DNA of 64,000 nucleotides from Afipia sp. Lineage in GTDB: Bacteria; Pseudomonadota; Alphaproteobacteria; Rhizobiales; Xanthobacteraceae. The stretch lies in assembly GCA_016201045.1 (NCBI GenBank), contig JACQDM010000007.1, positions 428,010 to 492,009 of the forward strand, in the 5' to 3' direction. The translations under genes and the position numbers were made by a program. Shown one piece after another: positions 1-8,511 of this stretch (position 1 is its first letter; each line of letters opens with the position of its first letter). The notes under the pieces were generated by a model, which was given only the letters and a program-made list of their open reading frames with translations, did not search any database and was not told where the DNA came from.

Positions 1-703
1 CTTCGCTCAAGAAGCTTGCAGGAACGCGAGGATAAGTTCCGGCTTCGCCGAGCGCAGGAAAGCGGGCGAGAACGACACCATTACCGTCCATTAGCAAAAT
101 AAGAGTATCGTCCCGAACTCCGCCGATCTGTGTCGCCAGCCGATTGAACCAATCGAGATCAAGGTTGGCTATAATTGCTTGCTGGGTATCGGTGCGGCTA
201 TCGCGATAGAACTGCGCAGCGAACGTGCTGGGAGCACCGTTCAGTTGCGAGATGAAAAAATCACTAACGCTAAAATCGCCCTGCGTCCGCGCTTTCTGAA
301 ACCAGGCGCGGCCCGCCAAGTCGAATCCCAGGGCTTTCGGATTCATCGAGCAAACGATCCTCTGTTGATCGTTCACGACCGAGAAGGAGCGGGCCCAAGC
401 GTGGGAGCGCTTTACTGAAGCAAGAAAAGCCGCGCAGGACTCGGGGGTACCGTTTGTCACCTGAGCGACACGCGACAGAATGTCGAGAACGCTCCGAACA
501 TCGTCGATGGTGTCCTGATAGCGAGAAGCTCCGGCCTTGGCTAATTCATACGCGCGGTCCTGCGTAATCCGCGTTCGGCCGTCTTTGACGCGGACAAGTT
601 CAACTGTTTGCAGAATGGCAAGTGGCACCAGCAAAATCGCAATAATAGCCAACAGCCGAATGCGTAGGCTGGCCGAAGTTCGATCGAATGAATTGGCGGT
701 CAA
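1..703 (-). CDS. Cache-domain membrane sensor protein, C-terminus outside window
   Basis: Read directly from the reverse strand: an open frame of about 234 codons runs from a TTG at 703 to the window edge with no stop. An AAGGA ribosome binding site lies 7-8 nt upstream of the TTG and an in-frame TAG sits two codons before it, so TTG is the probable start. Residues about 12-30 form a hydrophobic membrane segment; the rest looks like a periplasmic double-Cache sensor domain (motifs DRAYELAKAGASRY, FSVVNDQQRIVCS, ANLDLDWFNRLA). In this family the missing C-terminus is usually GGDEF, histidine kinase or cyclase; which one cannot be told here. Confidence 0.75.
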   Translation of the reverse strand, partial: MTANSFDRTSASLRIRLLAIIAILLVPLAILQTVELVRVKDGRTRITQDRAYELAKAGASRYQDTIDDVRSVLDILSRVAQVTNGTPESCAAFLASVKRSHAWARSFSVVNDQQRIVCSMNPKALGFDLAGRAWFQKARTQGDFSVSDFFISQLNGAPSTFAAQFYRDSRTDTQQAIIANLDLDWFNRLATQIGGVRDDTLILLMDGNGVVLARFPALGEAGTYPRVPASFLSE

Positions 704-1008
704 ACGCTAGTCCTTCTACCTTCGCGGCTTCAAAGAACGACATTCCGCGAATCGTACCATGACCGGGTTGATTCGTTCGATTTGCCCTGATTCTGCGAGC
801 TAATTTCATTTTGGTCGGTAGCCAACCGATCGCCGCCGCCAAAATTCTCGGCGTAGCGTGACATCTATGATTAACGAATTGATCGGCCGTCAGGATATTC
901 CTGACGCGGACGTCGGCGTGCCCGACGTTCGATTACCGAAGAAATGGTCTAACAATCGGGTTTTGAGGAAGAACGTTTATTGCTCGGTTGAGCGCGTAAG
1001 GAGTTGAG
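704..1008. other. intergenic region between divergent genes
   Basis: About 305 bp between the leftward Cache sensor and the rightward small CxxC gene. It must hold both promoters. I see no RNA gene, terminator or convincing coding frame. Confidence 0.5.
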
Positions 1009-1230
1009 ATGCCAGGCCAACCGCCGTCGCACCGCAAGACGGTACATCCCTTTGTAGGCGTGCTCTGCAAGAGTTGTGAAGCGCCGATCTTGTTATTCGG
1101 CGGCAGCAACTTCGTAGCGCCGCGGTTTGCCACGGTCTGTCAGAGTTGCCGCCAGCGTGCCGTATACGTCGCGCAGGACGTGCGTAGGCTCGATGGACAA
1201 GACGACACAGCCTCACTGACGTTGATCTAG
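1009..1230 (+). CDS. small protein with two CxxC pairs (zinc-ribbon-like)
   Basis: A 73-residue protein of unknown function. It starts at ATG with a strong AAGGAG site about 5 nt upstream, which supports a real gene. Two pairs, CKSC (about residue 20) and CQSC (about residue 45), are spaced like a zinc ribbon, with the tail reading VCQSCRQRAVY. No signal peptide or membrane segment. It sits 49 bp before the Flp pilin gene in the same direction, so the two may be co-transcribed. A structural or regulatory zinc-binding role is inference only. Confidence 0.6.
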   Translation: MPGQPPSHRKTVHPFVGVLCKSCEAPILLFGGSNFVAPRFATVCQSCRQRAVYVAQDVRRLDGQDDTASLTLI

Positions 1231-1279
1231 TTTGATGCCATCGATTACGAAGCCGGCTAGCGCCAAGAAGGATCATAAT

Positions 1280-1444
1280 ATGAAGCGAATGATCGCGAAG
1301 TTCATCAAAGATGAGAGCGCTGCGACCGCTATCGAATATGGGTTGATTGCGGCTGGTATTTCTCTGGCTATTCTCGGCTCCATCAACGGTCTTGGAACGA
1401 ATCTGAAATCGAAGTTCACATCGATCAACTCCTCTCTCAAATAA
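1280..1444 (+). CDS. Flp/Fap-type pilin subunit
   Basis: A 54-residue type IVb pilin precursor. The motif ESAATAIEYGLIAAGISLAI is the hallmark of the Flp/Fap family: a short leader, a glutamate and tyrosine after the processing site, then one hydrophobic helix. ATG 1280 is chosen because an AAGGA site lies 8 nt upstream; a longer frame from 1232 has no such signal. Flp pilins are processed by a TadV-like prepilin peptidase and assembled by the Tad machinery; no tad/cpa genes are adjacent, so this is a solitary pilin copy. Confidence 0.85.
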   Translation: MKRMIAKFIKDESAATAIEYGLIAAGISLAILGSINGLGTNLKSKFTSINSSLK

Positions 1445-1472
1445 ATCTCACATAAATATCGCGAGCGCTTTC

Positions 1473-1757
1473 GTGGCGCACGAGATCGTGGAATTTGAAA
1501 CGCTCATCGGAAGCTGCATTTATTTTCAATTGCTGACCCAAACGGGTCTCATTGGCAGTCGGGTCTCTATCTCGGCACTGCTTCGTCGAGAACGAATCCA
1601 GTCCATCCCCAGCCTTGAATGGCTACTGTATATATTCGACCAGCATCGCGCTGAAATCGAAAACGTCGCGCTGCAAAAATTTCAGCAGGGCAATCGTTGG
1701 CTGGGCGGTTCTTGGGTAACAGATCGCGACCTTAATAGACCGAATGAAAACGGTTGA
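1473..1757 (+). CDS. DUF1488-like small protein
   Basis: A 94-residue frame from GTG, 28 bp after the pilin gene. Its core (RVSISALLRRER, then WLLYIFDQHRAEIENVALQK) matches the layout of DUF1488 proteins, where a short beta unit is followed by a helix with F..HR..IE..A..K. The function of that family is unknown. The ribosome binding site is weak and the frame stays open upstream into the pilin gene, so the start is uncertain. It may be a real co-transcribed gene or a degraded copy. Confidence 0.5.
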   Translation: MAHEIVEFETLIGSCIYFQLLTQTGLIGSRVSISALLRRERIQSIPSLEWLLYIFDQHRAEIENVALQKFQQGNRWLGGSWVTDRDLNRPNENG

Positions 1758-2332
1758 TCGCTCGAAAGCGCGATGCCGTTGCCTCGCTGCTTCGTGACAA
1801 CGCTTCCGCGGCGGCGATAAGAATTATTAGAGAATGTAAAGGGAGACGGCCCCAGCTTGGCTGTAGGACACATGATTGCGAGATCATGTATCGGCTGGGG
1901 CCGTTTCGGGAATGAACGCGCTCGACACAAACGCTCAATCTCGATGCAATAAGCAATAGCATAACGCACGTCGAATGCGATTTTTGATCCGCTGCAAGAC
2001 TGTCGGGGAAAACCTGACCCGTTTACGCCTTGTTGTTCACATTTTCTCCGAAGCAAGCGATGCAGTGCAAAAATGCACGACGCCTGCCGGTGCCTTTCGG
2101 GGGTTACAGCGGAGCAACCTGCTTAAGAACCTGCTTCTCAAGCGGAGCAGATTGGCAACAAGATACTTGAGGCGGACACTCTCGTGCTCCAGATCCCTCA
2201 TGCGTCGCGCTTACCAAGTTGAAGCCCGCGCACTTAATTTCATTTTAGGTATTGGGGCTTACTCAGTCTTCTTTGGCTGCGACAAAATTTAAGTCCCGCG
2301 TACATAATTTATTGACTGAGTGTTTGCCGAAA
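1758..2332. other. long gene-poor intergenic region
   Basis: About 575 bp between the DUF1488-like gene and the autotransporter. It contains one large hairpin (1846-1904, listed separately). The reading frames across 1975-2292 have atypical composition and no ribosome binding site, and I do not accept them as genes. Confidence 0.5.
1846..1904. other. large hairpin / inverted repeat
   Basis: ACGGCCCCAGC at 1846-1856 is the exact reverse complement of GCTGGGGCCGT at 1894-1904. Inside it ACATGAT (1870-1876) pairs with ATCATGT (1883-1889) around a 6-nt loop. The structure has no T-run on either side, so it is not a classic terminator. A REP-like element, a small RNA or a protein-binding site are possible. 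Confidence 0.6.
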
Positions 2333-5300
2333 ATGCCAAGAGTAAGAGCCTGCAAGAGTAATTCGACTCCTCTCGAAATCTTTTCTCAACGCCAGCCTTC
2401 TCATTTTATAGGCGCCGAGAGCAATGAATGGGCATTTGTTGAAACTTTCATCAGTCATATTTTTTCCAGCGTTTTGGTCGCATCATTTTCTGCGTGCTTG
2501 TTTTTTTTAACTCCGAGCGCTGCTTTGGCGCAAAGCGCGCCCGCAATCAGCAACGTTGCACCGAATTCCGGAATGACAGATGGCTTCACGAGCGTGACCA
2601 TCACAGGAACAAATTTCACCGGAGTGACTGGCGTCAAATTCGGTGCCACACCCGCATTGTTTTTCACATTCGATAGTGCGACCTCGATAACCGCGATCTC
2701 TCCGCCCGGCAGCGTCGGTGTCGTTGACGTTACGGTTACGACACCGGTCGGGACGAGCGCTTTCACCAGCGCCGATCAATTTACCTATCTCGTCAGGCCG
2801 ACTTTGACTTCCATCTCACCAAGCACCGGCCCGTCGTCAGGCGGTACGAGCGTCACGATTTCCGGTACAAATCTCGACGGAGCGACCGCAGTGAGCTTCG
2901 GGATATCGGCTGCGGCTTCATTTGTTGTAAACAGCGCGACCTCGATCACTGCGGTGTCTCCGCCAGGCAGCTCCGGGACCGTCCACATAACCGTAACAAC
3001 ACACGGCGGCACGACGGCTCTCAGCAGCGCGGATCAATTTACGTATGTGCCAGCGCCAACTGTCGATTCTGTTACGCCCAACAGCGGCCCGGCCACCGGA
3101 GGAACGAGCGTAACCATTGCGGGTACAAATTTCACGAGCGTAAGTTCAGTAAGTTTCGGCGCTACAGCTGCAGCCTCTTTCACAGTCAACGGCACAACGT
3201 CCATCACCGCCCTCTCTCCGCCGAACGGCGGAGGCATCGTCGATATCGCAGTGACGACGCCTGGCGGCGCGAGCCCAACCAGCAGTTCGGATCAATTCAC
3301 CTATGTTGCTGCGCCAACCGTTGCATCCATTTCGCCGAATAGTGGCCCGGCTTCAGGTGGAACGAGCGTGACGATCAGCGGTACAAATTTCACCGGAACC
3401 AGTTCGGTGAGCTTCGGTGCGACGCCTGCAACATCCTTCACACTTAACAGTCCAACATCTATCACTGCGGTATCGCCACCGGGTGGCGTTGGCACGGTCG
3501 ATATCATAGTAGCCACGCCAGGCGGCGCGAGCGCGACAAGCAGCGCCAGCCGATTCGCTTTCATCGCGGGACCGGCGATTTCTTCGATATCTCCGAATGC
3601 CGGTCCGCTCTCGGGCGGCACCATGGTGACAATTACGGGCACCAACTTGACTAGCGCGACAGCAGTCAATTTCGGCGGAACCGCCGCCGCATCCTTCACG
3701 GTCAGCAGCGCAACATCCATCACGGCGGTATCACCGCCAAACAGCGCCGGCGTTATTGACATCACCGTCACAACATCCGGCGGCACTAGTCCAACAAGCA
3801 GCCAAGATCGATTCATTTATGCGGCCGGGCCAGCGGTAACTGCGGTCTCACCCAACGGCGGGCCGACAGCGGGCGGCACAAGTATAACAATTACAGGGGT
3901 CAATCTTTCAGGTGTGACGGCCGTAAAATTCGGAAGCATCGCTGCCGCATCTTACACAGTCGGTAGCACTACATCTATCACAGCTGTTGCTCCGCCCGGT
4001 ACCGGCGTTGTCGATGTCACTGTTACGACGCCTGGCGGTATCAGTGCGCAGTCACCGTCTGACATTTTCACGTACGTTGCCGGGCCGACGGTGACCTCGA
4101 TATCGCCTTCAGGCGGTCCTGTCGCCGGCGGCACGAGTGTGACAATCACCGGCACGAATTTTACCGGACTTAATGCTGTGAAATTTGGCAGCCGCGCGGC
4201 GACGTCATTCACGCTCAATAGTACGACATCCATCACCGCAGTCTCTCCAGCTAACAACGCGGGTCAGGTTGATATTATCGTCACCACCGCTCAGGGCGGC
4301 GTGAGCACGGCTGGTCCGGCAGACCGATTTCTCTACGGAGAGCCCGACAGCCAGAAAGCGCGAGCTATTCAAAACCTCATTACCCCTATGGTCGCGCAGA
4401 TATCCGGCCAGGCAATAACAGGGGCCATTGACGGCGCGATAGACGACGCATTCTCTTCCGGTGGACAAGCGTTTGTACTCGGACCCAACGGGGCATCCTT
4501 CAACTTTGCCGCCGAACCAAGAACCGGCCGTGACCGTATCGACGACGCGTTTGCCGCGCTTGGCAGCGTATCGCGAAAACCTGCCATTCCGCAGTTGGAG
4601 CGGGAATGGAGCCTTTGGCTCGACATCCGGGGAACCGGGTGGAAGGTGAATGACAACGTCAGAACCACTGCAAGCGACCTGACCGGCAATCAGCTCAATG
4701 TCACAGCGGGCGTCGGCCGAAAACTCTCACCGGATACTCTTGTCGGCGTTTTCGTCGGCTATGAGAATTTCAAGTATGACGTTGCTTCGCTCGGTGGCGG
4801 ATTGAAGGGAAACGGCGAAACTGTTGGTGGATACTTCGCGCGGCGATTTGGCGACCTACGCTTCGATGCGAAAGTTGGATGGTCGAATGTGGATTACGAT
4901 ATTACAGCCGGAACAGCGAAAGGTGCAATCGGCGCGAGCCGTTGGCTAGCCTCCGCCGGACTGACTCGCGATTATAAATTCGGACAACTTCATTTCGAGC
5001 CTTCGGCCAAGGCGTTCATGCTTTGGGAACAACAACGCGCGTGGACAGACAGCCTTGGAACGGCACAAGGTGCAAGAGATTTCTCGGTCGGTCGCGCCAG
5101 CACGGGTGCAAAGCTCTCACAGGCATTCGAGTTGCCGAGCGGGTGGAAGATGGTGCCATTCGTCGGCGCTTACAGTGACTATCGTTTTGGGTCAGATAGC
5201 TCTCTGCCGTCGACACAACCGGTAGCAGCTATCAGCCAAGGCTGGTCCGCGCGCGTCACATCGGGGACCACGTTTAACGGCGCGAAGGACGTTTCGGTGT

Positions 5301-5380
5301 CTCTTGGTGGAGAGCTTGGAGGGATTGGCTCCAATTACAGAATATGGACCGGACAAGCGCGAGCAAATATTCCGTTTTAA
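2333..5380 (+). CDS. IPT/TIG-repeat autotransporter, outer membrane
   Basis: A 1015-residue surface protein. ATG 2333 gives a long signal region ending near ALAQ (about residue 68), as in extended autotransporter signals; a TTG at 2252 in frame would add 27 residues. Seven IPT/TIG (immunoglobulin-like) repeats of about 85 residues follow, each with SPNSGP..GGTSVTITGTNF, SITAVSPPG and VTTPGG. After a linker, the last 260-280 residues form an autotransporter beta-barrel (LERE WSLWLDIRG, repeated aromatic strands) ending in phenylalanine, the usual outer membrane insertion signal. Repeats are exported through the barrel; an adhesin role is likely but not shown. Confidence 0.85.
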   Translation: MPRVRACKSNSTPLEIFSQRQPSHFIGAESNEWAFVETFISHIFSSVLVASFSACLFFLTPSAALAQSAPAISNVAPNSGMTDGFTSVTITGTNFTGVTGVKFGATPALFFTFDSATSITAISPPGSVGVVDVTVTTPVGTSAFTSADQFTYLVRPTLTSISPSTGPSSGGTSVTISGTNLDGATAVSFGISAAASFVVNSATSITAVSPPGSSGTVHITVTTHGGTTALSSADQFTYVPAPTVDSVTPNSGPATGGTSVTIAGTNFTSVSSVSFGATAAASFTVNGTTSITALSPPNGGGIVDIAVTTPGGASPTSSSDQFTYVAAPTVASISPNSGPASGGTSVTISGTNFTGTSSVSFGATPATSFTLNSPTSITAVSPPGGVGTVDIIVATPGGASATSSASRFAFIAGPAISSISPNAGPLSGGTMVTITGTNLTSATAVNFGGTAAASFTVSSATSITAVSPPNSAGVIDITVTTSGGTSPTSSQDRFIYAAGPAVTAVSPNGGPTAGGTSITITGVNLSGVTAVKFGSIAAASYTVGSTTSITAVAPPGTGVVDVTVTTPGGISAQSPSDIFTYVAGPTVTSISPSGGPVAGGTSVTITGTNFTGLNAVKFGSRAATSFTLNSTTSITAVSPANNAGQVDIIVTTAQGGVSTAGPADRFLYGEPDSQKARAIQNLITPMVAQISGQAITGAIDGAIDDAFSSGGQAFVLGPNGASFNFAAEPRTGRDRIDDAFAALGSVSRKPAIPQLEREWSLWLDIRGTGWKVNDNVRTTASDLTGNQLNVTAGVGRKLSPDTLVGVFVGYENFKYDVASLGGGLKGNGETVGGYFARRFGDLRFDAKVGWSNVDYDITAGTAKGAIGASRWLASAGLTRDYKFGQLHFEPSAKAFMLWEQQRAWTDSLGTAQGARDFSVGRASTGAKLSQAFELPSGWKMVPFVGAYSDYRFGSDSSLPSTQPVAAISQGWSARVTSGTTFNGAKDVSVSLGGELGGIGSNYRIWTGQARANIPF
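2537..4341 (+). repeat. seven tandem IPT/TIG-coding repeats of about 255 bp
   Basis: The passenger part of the autotransporter gene is built from seven head-to-tail units of about 255 bp. Protein-level identity is high in the edges (GTSVTI.GTNF, SITAVSPP) and lower in the middle, with codons already diverged, so the array is not a recent expansion. Such arrays can change copy number by recombination. Confidence 0.8.
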
Positions 5381-5409
5381 GGCCACAGCGATGGAATTGA
5401 AGGTTGGCA

Positions 5410-5673
5410 ATGGCAGTATTTAAACACGAAGCGCGCAAGAAACGATTCTCCTCCAACCAGACGGCATGGGCACTTCTCGATGGGAGTTTCGCGAAACGCG
5501 TTTGTACGATCGTGAACATTTCTTCGACTGGCGCGAAGCTTCAGTGTTCCGAGGCTGAGTCTATCCCGCAGATTTTTCAGTTGGCAATCAATGACACTAG
5601 AAAAGTCAGCTGCTGCAAAGTTGTGTGGCGCAAGGGTAAACTCATCGGCATACAATTTGTCCCTGGCGGCTGA
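5410..5673 (+). CDS. PilZ-domain protein
   Basis: An 87-residue single-domain protein. The pattern ARKKRF near the N-terminus, TIVNISSTGAKL (about 35-46) and CKVVWRKGKLIGIQFV at the end follow the PilZ fold, which in many bacteria binds cyclic di-GMP. The canonical RxxxR is only loosely kept, so binding is uncertain. ATG 5410 is chosen over TTG 5404 because GAAGG lies 6 nt before it. It follows the autotransporter by 29 bp and may be co-transcribed, which would link surface adhesion and c-di-GMP. Confidence 0.8.
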   Translation: MAVFKHEARKKRFSSNQTAWALLDGSFAKRVCTIVNISSTGAKLQCSEAESIPQIFQLAINDTRKVSCCKVVWRKGKLIGIQFVPGG

Positions 5674-6069
5674 TCCAACTACCTTGGCGACGCTTTCCTG
5701 GTACACTGTTCGCCCTTTTCCCAACTAACTATGATTCCGCATCTCTATGAAGTTTCCCAACAAGTTAGTTTGAACTGTCCTACAGAGCAGGAAGCATTCG
5801 CTCGTTGAATTTCCAGCGATTGCGTGTCCACTTCGGTACGATTAAGCGACACAGTGGTGATGCCTCAGATGTCCGCTTTGTGCCAAAAGCAGAATTGCCC
5901 TGCTCCACTTCTAATGTCCGATTGTACTCCGTGAGCCGACATCGATGCGCGACCAGAGCTCGTCTGCTTCGCGCAATCAGAGGGCTTTCCATAACCGGCC
6001 ATTTGCGAATTCGGCGGGCGCGATACGATGAATGATAGCTAAGCTGTCTAGCGAAAGCAAACCGCGCGA
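5674..6069. other. intergenic region with degenerate dispersed repeat
   Basis: About 395 bp between converging genes. The part 5868-5960 holds a decayed repeat: the phrases TGTCCGCTTTGTGCCAAAAG and GCCGACATCGATGCGCGACC recur, in swapped order and with changes, at about 23609-23665. Open frames here read like the spurious translations of intergenic repeats known from Bradyrhizobium relatives and are not accepted as genes. Confidence 0.55.
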
Positions 6070-6834
6070 CTATTTCTGAATGTGTCGCACCACCGCTGTC
6101 ATCGCCCAGCGATCCCAATACGGATCGGTCTTGCGGACGATCTGCACAAGGCAGATGAGATAATAGACCAGCGCAGGCGCCATCAGCGCGAACGCTGCCA
6201 CGAGACAGTGATATTTCGCCATGTCCTCCGCCGTCGTGCCGATGGTTTTCGCCAGCGCGAGAATGATCGCGGCCGTCACAAGAAACGGACCGAGGATCGC
6301 CGCGTAACGGATCGCCATTTGTTTGATCGGCGGTGGAAGATTCGTCTTGAGAGTGTCATCCACGACCGAGATTTTCGCCGCGCGGTCGCCGAGTGTGCCG
6401 CCTTTGCGGAGCTTGAATGCGAACAGGTATGCGAGGAGCACAAGATATGCCGGCCAGTTGAGCGACCATGCATCGATCTGCTCGTTGCTGGTGCCGAGGG
6501 AATAGGTTTCGGAGATCGTGTAGGTGACGTTGCCGTCCTTGGTGACGCGCGCGAGTGTCAGCAGCCGCGCCGTCTCAGCACCGAATAAGGATTTCTTGCA
6601 GACTTGCGCGACGTTGAAATTCGCAGGCGGCGGAGGTTTGAGATCGCCCGGAATACCCGTGACCTTGTAGCAGACTGATGTGTCGAAGCCGCCGGCAGTG
6701 AACTGGACATGGCCTGCGGTCAGCGCGAACAGGACCGCGGCGATGATCTGGAAGGGAATGAAAATCAGAATGGCGTCGATGAAGAGGGAGAATGACCTGC
6801 GCCAGAAACCGGCGCGCAATCGTTCGGCTTTCAT
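6070..6834 (-). CDS. RDD-family membrane protein
   Basis: 254 residues with the RDD family signature: an N-terminal amphipathic region followed by AGFWRRSFSLFIDAILIF (the R and D of the name), further membrane segments around 130-155, 175-200 and 205-235, and the loop LRKGGTLGDRAAKISVVD typical of RDD proteins. The stretch between the first and second membrane segments (about 45-125) is longer than usual and probably periplasmic. The family has been linked to ion or solute transport; the substrate is not predictable here. Confidence 0.8.
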   Translation of the reverse strand: MKAERLRAGFWRRSFSLFIDAILIFIPFQIIAAVLFALTAGHVQFTAGGFDTSVCYKVTGIPGDLKPPPPANFNVAQVCKKSLFGAETARLLTLARVTKDGNVTYTISETYSLGTSNEQIDAWSLNWPAYLVLLAYLFAFKLRKGGTLGDRAAKISVVDDTLKTNLPPPIKQMAIRYAAILGPFLVTAAIILALAKTIGTTAEDMAKYHCLVAAFALMAPALVYYLICLVQIVRKTDPYWDRWAMTAVVRHIQK

Positions 6835-6992
6835 GTGATGCTCGCAATCGTCTCAGCGATGAAATGTCAGCAGCTTTGTCGATTCGCGCCCGGAACGGTT
6901 CGGCCGCAACAGGCGTTTCTCCACAATAGAACGTGATCGCGCGCCGCTTCAATGCTGCCGCAGCACGGGATAGTCTCTTCCTGGAGATGGCC

Positions 6993-7214
6993 ATGACCGG
7001 AAAAATGAAATTTGCTGCGGCGCTCTTGATGCTCGTCGCGTTTGCCGATGTGCCGAGCGCGTTCGCGCGCGGCGGCGGGGCGAACCTGATGAGTTCGCCC
7101 GGCTATCAGCGGCGCCTGCAGGAATCGCGGCAGGAATATTCGCGGGCTTACACCACGCCGCCTGCGGTCTATCCGGGGCGCAAGTGGCGGCATCGCCGTC
7201 ATCACTATTACTGA
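6993..7214 (+). CDS. small exported basic protein
   Basis: 73 residues starting at ATG 6993, with GGAG 6 nt upstream (an ATG at 6987 overlaps that site). Residues 1-25 form a clear signal peptide ending in PSAFA. The mature part is short, rich in Arg and Tyr, with a C-terminal RKWRHRRHHYY run that could bind metal or anionic polymers. No family recognised. It converges on the protease gene with only 3 bp between the stops. Confidence 0.6.
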   Translation: MTGKMKFAAALLMLVAFADVPSAFARGGGANLMSSPGYQRRLQESRQEYSRAYTTPPAVYPGRKWRHRRHHYY

Positions 7215-7217
7215 CGC

Positions 7218-7979
7218 TCAGAACGCCGCGCCCCAGTCGCGCGCGGTTTTCACGATCCAGTCGCGGTAGAGCGTCAGCGGCGTGATGCCGGTGAGTCCGC
7301 CGCAGCCGTCGCCGTTGTTCGGACCCGTCGACCAGCTCACGACACCTGCAATGACGGATTTGCCGTCCTGATCCTCGAATGCCGGCGCGCCGGAATCCCC
7401 GGTGCATGCGCCCATGCCGGCGCTTTTGTTTTGCGTGAGCGGATCGACCAGGCGAATTTGCAGCGTGCCGGGATTTCCGGTCACGGCGAGATTGGCGGCA
7501 CGCACCGTCCCGACGCCGTCATCGCCGCCCGATGTCGTGACGCCGACGCCCGCAACGGTGAATCGTGAGCCCGGCTGAATCGGAATCCGCGGCATGCCGA
7601 GAATGGCCGGAGATTTGTTCGGCACGCTCGAGGGCAGCTGCAACAGCGCGACATCGGCGGTGGCGCGATGCGCGAGCATCGACTGCATATTAAATTGCGG
7701 ATGCGTCACGGCCTTTTGCGCGGTGATGAGCTTCGGTGGCTGCGTCGATGGATCGATCACGCGATAGCTCGTGCCCGGCGCGACGCAGTGACCGGCGGTG
7801 AGCACGATGGCCGGCGCGATCAGTGTGCCGGTGCAGACGGTGCCGCGCGAGCCGATGATGGTGACGATGGAACGAGCGATAGCGTCCGACGGCGCCGAGC
7901 GGCTGCCGGTGATGGCGGCCGCTGCATTCGTCAGGACAAGCGTGATGGTGAGGCATTTCACAAGGCGGGCATAAGGCAT
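7218..7979 (-). CDS. secreted trypsin-like serine protease (S1)
   Basis: 253 residues. The S1 catalytic triad is visible: His in LTAGHC (about residue 65), Asp in DVALLQLP (about 115) and Ser in CTGDSGAPAF (about 195), plus VAGVVSWS near the C-terminus. ATG 7979 is preferred since it gives a standard signal peptide (MPYARLVKCLTITLVL...ITG); a longer frame to 8060 adds an unrelated polar stretch. It lacks an obvious propeptide. Role: extracellular or periplasmic proteolysis; substrate unknown. Confidence 0.85.
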   Translation of the reverse strand: MPYARLVKCLTITLVLTNAAAAITGSRSAPSDAIARSIVTIIGSRGTVCTGTLIAPAIVLTAGHCVAPGTSYRVIDPSTQPPKLITAQKAVTHPQFNMQSMLAHRATADVALLQLPSSVPNKSPAILGMPRIPIQPGSRFTVAGVGVTTSGGDDGVGTVRAANLAVTGNPGTLQIRLVDPLTQNKSAGMGACTGDSGAPAFEDQDGKSVIAGVVSWSTGPNNGDGCGGLTGITPLTLYRDWIVKTARDWGAAF

Positions 7980-8004
7980 CGCCAAGGATGAGCCAGCGCG
8001 TTGA

Positions 8005-8511
8005 CTACTTGTCAATGTGGGATATTTTTGTTTCTGCCTGCAAAAGTCTGACTCTTTCAAGCGGAAATGGCTTTCTCGCCGGGCGTCCTATTCCACAGCA
8101 TTCTTGCGGAAATGGGCCATTCAAAACCAATAGGATAAAAGCATCTCTGAGCTCGACGACAAATTCGGGCCAAGTCGCCTGAAGATAATCCACTATCGCT
8201 CGATTGCTGAGCAAGGGATAGAAAAACGCCCATGCTGCTGCAAACTCCAGCGCGACGTCATCAAGTTCTCTTTTCGGGGTGTTGGCGTTGCTTAATGCCG
8301 AATTCGCTTCGGCAGCAAAGAGCACAGGAATAGTTTTTACGCCCTCACCAGCCAATTTCTTCCTAAAAACGGAATCTGCCAACACCTCCTTAATTTTTGA
8401 AACCGTATATTTGACTCTCAGTTGCGCTGCTTGGAAGCAGATTGCTTCCTGGTTTTTGGTTTCCAAGCGTCGCTTTTGCATTCTCCTTCGTGAAAACTCG
8501 TTGCCGCTCAT
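8005..8511 (-). CDS. unknown protein coupled to serine recombinase
   Basis: 168 residues, no recognised family. The ATG at 8511 overlaps the stop of the upstream recombinase as ATGA, a strong sign of translational coupling and shared function. The N-terminus is very basic (RRRMQKRRLETKNQ), the middle helical, and there are no membrane segments. Codon use and base composition are poorer in G+C than the flanking genes, like the recombinase. It may be an accessory (directionality or targeting) factor for the recombinase; that is inference. Confidence 0.65.
   Translation of the reverse strand: MSGNEFSRRRMQKRRLETKNQEAICFQAAQLRVKYTVSKIKEVLADSVFRKKLAGEGVKTIPVLFAAEANSALSNANTPKRELDDVALEFAAAWAFFYPLLSNRAIVDYLQATWPEFVVELRDAFILLVLNGPFPQECCGIGRPARKPFPLERVRLLQAETKISHIDK

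Noticed and set aside
1975..2292. 105-residue open frame before the autotransporter
   Set aside because: No ribosome binding site, unusual residue mix and overlap with the downstream gene; no recognisable motif.
5805..6035. 76-residue open frame between PilZ and RDD genes
   Set aside because: It reads through a degenerate intergenic repeat and looks like a spurious translation.
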